From positions 1-27,056 of the forward strand of contig UQUG01000024.1 in assembly GCA_900544205.1 (NCBI GenBank): a DNA stretch of 27,056 nucleotides. The letters are read 5' to 3'. The notes under the pieces are model-generated. The model was not told the origin of the DNA, ran no database searches, and saw only the letters and a program-made list of their open reading frames with translations. Shown here piece after piece: positions 24,115 through 27,056 of this stretch. Origin of the DNA: an uncultured Collinsella sp. (lineage in GTDB: Bacteria; Actinomycetota; Coriobacteriia; Coriobacteriales; Coriobacteriaceae). Within the stretch, counting starts at the first letter, position 1. Every line of letters starts with the position of its first letter. A program made the translations under genes and the position numbers.

Positions 24115-25870
24115 ACGTATCCCCCACGACCTTACCGCCATCCTTGACATAGAAGCACAGCATGCCGTAATGCTTGCCGCCGTCGGTCACATAGTAGTCA
24201 AACGCATCTTGCGTATAGCCGTCGGAGTTAGTGGCGCGCACGCGCACAAAGTACTGGCCGGTATCGGGCGCATCGCACGTTACCTCGGGCAGCAGCACGT
24301 CCTCGGCCTTAAAGACCACGTCGCTAATGGCGTAATCGCGCGCCAGCACGACGGTATAGCGAATGTCGCGCGCCTTAAAGTCGTAGGACGCATCCCAGTT
24401 GATGCGCAGCTTACCGTTATCGATCTGCGGCACGCCAATGTAGAACGGCATGGGCTTTTTATAGCTCTCGCGAAAGCTCTTATAGTTCTCCTCGATCTCG
24501 GAAGGAATCGCCGCGGCAATCTGCTCGTATTCATCCTTCGTCACGGGCAGATTCTCCAGGTCGGGCGCAGCAAAGACGAGCGGCTCCGTGACCTCACGAT
24601 AATGCTCGACCATCTTGCTCAGACGCTCTTCGGTCAAATACGAGCGCAGGTCCTTGACGGCGCTATCGAGTTCGCTGCGGAACGAGTTGCTGCGCAACGC
24701 GCGGTTAAACAGCACGTTGCCCCAGTAGTTGCTCACGCCGCGCTCCCAGCTCGCATAATCCGAGAACCCCGTCAGGCTCAGCTCAAGCTTGCGCAGCATG
24801 CCGTCGTTGTCCCAATCCAGGATGTACCAAACCTTGGAGTTAAGCGGGCTGTACAGATAGCAGTTACGATTCTGCGTATCGCAATTACCCGTCAAGATCT
24901 GAAACGCCATCCAATAGACCAGGTTCTCGGTATCGAAGTAGGTGTCGAGCACGTCGTCGATCTTTTGCGTATCGTCGTTGAGCGCATCGAGCATCTCGAT
25001 CAACTTGGTATGGTCCGAATCGCCCTTAATCTCGAGCATGCCCTCAAACGCCGTCTGGTTATAGTCGGGGTCATCGGCGAGCTTGATGGTGTCTTCGAAG
25101 CGATGGAAATCGAAGTTGTTCACCTTATACAGATGCCCGTTCTTATCCAGACCGTGAGCCTTAAGTGCCGTCTTGTTGAGCTGCTCGACCTGCGTAAACA
25201 GACCGTAGTCCTCAAAGGTGTCGTTAGTTTTTTCGGTCTGGTCGCACACCCATAAGTGCACAAACTGCGTGCGCAGGCCCATCATCTGGGGAATGCCACG
25301 AATCAGATCGTAGGCCATCTTGTTACGAAAGCGCATGCCCTCGCCCATGTGCTTGTTAAGCGCAATCGCACGTTGCTGGCGCCACGTGCCCTTGCCCTTT
25401 TTGAGCTCCACCTTGTAGTTCTTTTGCGTATAGGTACTCGACGTCTGACCGCGCACCTGCACCGTGGCGTTGGGCGCCTCCTCGCCATAGCCCACCTCGC
25501 CAGCAACGGGACCCTTATCATCGCCAGGCTGCAGCAGGCCCATAACCTGATAGCGCGTCACGCCCATGTCGGCATAGTCGTAGACCGAGTACGTATTGAT
25601 CTCGGCCCAGCTGTGGTCCGTGTTCTCGGAGCTATTGCCGCGCGAGACCGTCAGGTACATGCATACGATGCCCGAGTCGTCGTAAACCTCGTACAGCTCG
25701 TCCTTGTCGCGAAGATGCTTGATCTCGCTAGACGCATCGGCCTTTTTAATCTTGTCCTGCTTCTTGGTCTTTTTTGTCGAGGATTCGTCCTGCGAAGAGC
25801 AGCCCGAAAGCAGCAGTGTGCCGGCAGCCGCCTCAATCAAGCGGCGACGCGATATCATCCTATCGGTCAT
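24101..25870 (-). CDS. CotH-kinase-fold lipoprotein with C-terminal beta domain
   Basis: CotH of Bacillus spores is an atypical protein kinase. This protein starts with a Tat-like and lipoprotein signal: SRRRLIEAAAGTLLLSGC, with twin Arg and lipobox Cys24, so it should be outside and membrane anchored. A charged Lys-rich spacer follows. The CotH fold is marked by VQVRGQTSSTYTQKNYKVEL (~137-156), the NCDTQNRNCYLY loop (~329-340) and metal-binding-type LDWDNDGM (~351-358). A fibronectin-like domain occupies roughly 475-575. The length is 589 aa. ATG 25868-25870 has GGGGAGG 5 nt upstream and overlaps pelG by 11 bp. A surface kinase would lack ATP, so the donor or reaction is unclear. Confidence 0.9.
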   Translation of the reverse strand: MTDRMISRRRLIEAAAGTLLLSGCSSQDESSTKKTKKQDKIKKADASSEIKHLRDKDELYEVYDDSGIVCMYLTVSRGNSSENTDHSWAEINTYSVYDYADMGVTRYQVMGLLQPGDDKGPVAGEVGYGEEAPNATVQVRGQTSSTYTQKNYKVELKKGKGTWRQQRAIALNKHMGEGMRFRNKMAYDLIRGIPQMMGLRTQFVHLWVCDQTEKTNDTFEDYGLFTQVEQLNKTALKAHGLDKNGHLYKVNNFDFHRFEDTIKLADDPDYNQTAFEGMLEIKGDSDHTKLIEMLDALNDDTQKIDDVLDTYFDTENLVYWMAFQILTGNCDTQNRNCYLYSPLNSKVWYILDWDNDGMLRKLELSLTGFSDYASWERGVSNYWGNVLFNRALRSNSFRSELDSAVKDLRSYLTEERLSKMVEHYREVTEPLVFAAPDLENLPVTKDEYEQIAAAIPSEIEENYKSFRESYKKPMPFYIGVPQIDNGKLRINWDASYDFKARDIRYTVVLARDYAISDVVFKAEDVLLPEVTCDAPDTGQYFVRVRATNSDGYTQDAFDYYVTDGGKHYGMLCFYVKDGGKVVGDTYEEG

Positions 25871-27056
25871 CAGGACCTCCCCAACGATTGCGATACACAC
25901 GGACCACCGTGCGCTCAAACGCACCATGCGGCTCGCCCTCTAGACGCAGCTCCTCGTAGCGCTGTTCGGCACGGTCGAGCAAGCGGCCCAGCTGTGTAAA
26001 GCGACCCGTCTTGTCGGTCGCCACGATGGGCTGCTGACTCAGGATACGATACGGCAAGTTGGCGGTATAGGTATCGAGCCGCATGAGCGCCACAACAAAA
26101 AACACCGCCGCGCCGAGCAAAAAGCCAAAGCCATAAAACTGCTGCGGAAAGAACAGCGAGACAATGGTCGCCAGCCCCGCCACGCCCGCGAACAGCCCGG
26201 AGGCAAGCACGGCGCCCTTGTAGTCGGTAAAGTACAGCAAGATGAGCATCACCGTATTGCCCACGGCATACAGGCCATAGCCCACGCACAGCGTGCGGAA
26301 ATACCCGTGCATCAGGTTGTTGAAGCCCAGTGGCAGGGCCGAGAGCACCGTGGTCTCGAGCGAGATGACCGCTGCCGTCACAAACAGCTGCTTGAGCGCG
26401 CAAAACCGCAGCTCCCGGTTGAGCGTGGCGAGCATTTCCTCCTCGGCCACCACGATGTCGCCCACCACGCCGCCGTCGTTAAACAGGCTGTAGTAGTCGC
26501 GGTAGCGCGGATAGAAGTTAACCTCGACCGACACCACAAAGTTGACGGTCGTGACCAGAATGGTCAAAAACGCAATGAGCGCCGGCACATCGTGGTAGGG
26601 TGCACCATAAAACAAGCCCTTGACCTGCACGCCAATGGGGCCGGCCCAAATAATTACCAGATGTGCAAAGAGTCCCAGGTTGGTAAACAGGCCCGTGAGC
26701 GCGAGCGGCATAAACTGGTCGAGCCAGCGCAAAAAGAGCCAGGGGCTGCGGTCGCTCTGCGGAAAATACCGGTACAGCAGCACCACGTCCCAGGCGAGCA
26801 TGACGCCATAGCCCAGGGCGATTGACGCCAACAGGCCCTCGACCGGCGGCAACCCCAGCACCAGCGCGGCCAAGGCACACAGGCACGCCATGCCAATGGC
26901 CGCGGCAAAACTGCACAGAATACCGCGGTAATCCTTAATGGCCGTGAGGTAACTCATGCCGTTCCAGTTGACGATCATAATGTTGAACAGCCACAGGCAC
27001 AGCAGCCCCTGCAGCAGCGTGGCGCCCGAGAACAGCAAAAAGACGCCGTAGAGCAC
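25860..27056 (-). CDS. pelG: Pel exopolysaccharide transporter PelG, partial (5' end outside window)
   Basis: PelG is a polytopic inner-membrane protein that moves the Pel polysaccharide (partially deacetylated GalNAc/GlcNAc polymer in Pseudomonas) across the membrane. About 398 C-terminal residues are seen with many hydrophobic helices. Characteristic segments include FLTILVTTVNFVVSVEVNFY, PRYRDYYSLFNDGGVVGDI and YFTDYKGAVLASGLFAGVAG. The sequence is open to the right edge, so the first part is missing; the family is about 450-500 aa. It ends with a charged tail and overlaps the CotH gene by 11 bp. pelF and other pel genes would be expected beyond the edge but are not visible. I am sure of family, less of the polymer made. 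Confidence 0.88.
   Translation of the reverse strand: MLYGVFLLFSGATLLQGLLCLWLFNIMIVNWNGMSYLTAIKDYRGILCSFAAAIGMACLCALAALVLGLPPVEGLLASIALGYGVMLAWDVVLLYRYFPQSDRSPWLFLRWLDQFMPLALTGLFTNLGLFAHLVIIWAGPIGVQVKGLFYGAPYHDVPALIAFLTILVTTVNFVVSVEVNFYPRYRDYYSLFNDGGVVGDIVVAEEEMLATLNRELRFCALKQLFVTAAVISLETTVLSALPLGFNNLMHGYFRTLCVGYGLYAVGNTVMLILLYFTDYKGAVLASGLFAGVAGLATIVSLFFPQQFYGFGFLLGAAVFFVVALMRLDTYTANLPYRILSQQPIVATDKTGRFTQLGRLLDRAEQRYEELRLEGEPHGAFERTVVRVYRNRWGGPDDR

Overview
The window looks like a chromosome segment from a Coriobacteriia gut actinobacterium, most probably Collinsella or a close relative. That rests on high-GC coding sequence, the protein styles, and palindromic intergenic repeats of a kind I associate with that group; it is a judgement from the sequence, not a database match. 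All protein genes but one (a small ModE-like regulator gene at about 16.7-17.0 kb) lie on the minus strand, so the window is best read from right to left.

Information-processing block (minus, about 12.0 kb down to 0.3 kb): rimP-nusA-infB-rbfA-nrnA-truB-ribF-dnaG-rpoD. Most junctions overlap or lie within 15 bp, so this appears to be one long transcription/translation/replication operon that joins the usual nusA-infB operon to the dnaG-rpoD pair. A promoter is visible before rimP, but an intrinsic terminator sits between that promoter and the rimP start, which suggests attenuation. No ylxR gene is present between nusA and infB, and NusA carries a Cys/His tail. Beyond the rpoD terminator lie a 19-bp-arm palindrome and two tandem identical tRNA-Asn(GTT) genes, the first cut by the window edge.

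Middle block (12.1-18.1 kb): leuS, then guaB, an IMP dehydrogenase of the Tritrichomonas foetus type (same 503-residue length, Cys319 and Arg418/Tyr419 at the same positions), then the plus-strand ModE-like gene. This is convergent with a degenerate Cys/Met-metabolism PLP-fold protein whose Schiff-base lysine appears to be Arg. The two convergent genes end inside the arms of one perfect 37-bp inverted repeat.

Sucrose block (18.2-22.45 kb): a LacI-family regulator, a sucrose-type PTS EIIBC and a GH32 sucrose-6-phosphate hydrolase. Two identical LacI-type operators precede the PTS gene and a third variant copy overlaps the regulator's own promoter. Sucrose would enter as sucrose-6-phosphate and be split to glucose-6-phosphate and fructose.

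Envelope block (22.65-27.06 kb): pelG (cut by the window edge), a Tat-like CotH-fold lipoprotein, a VTC-fold polyphosphate-polymerase-like protein and a DUF4956 membrane protein, with overlapping or near-touching ends. This translationally coupled cassette is the best candidate for an under-described system: a Pel-type exopolysaccharide exporter linked to a possible polyphosphate or phosphotransfer module.

No gene-free stretch exceeds about 300 bp. The larger gaps hold promoters, terminators and palindromic repeats, listed below.
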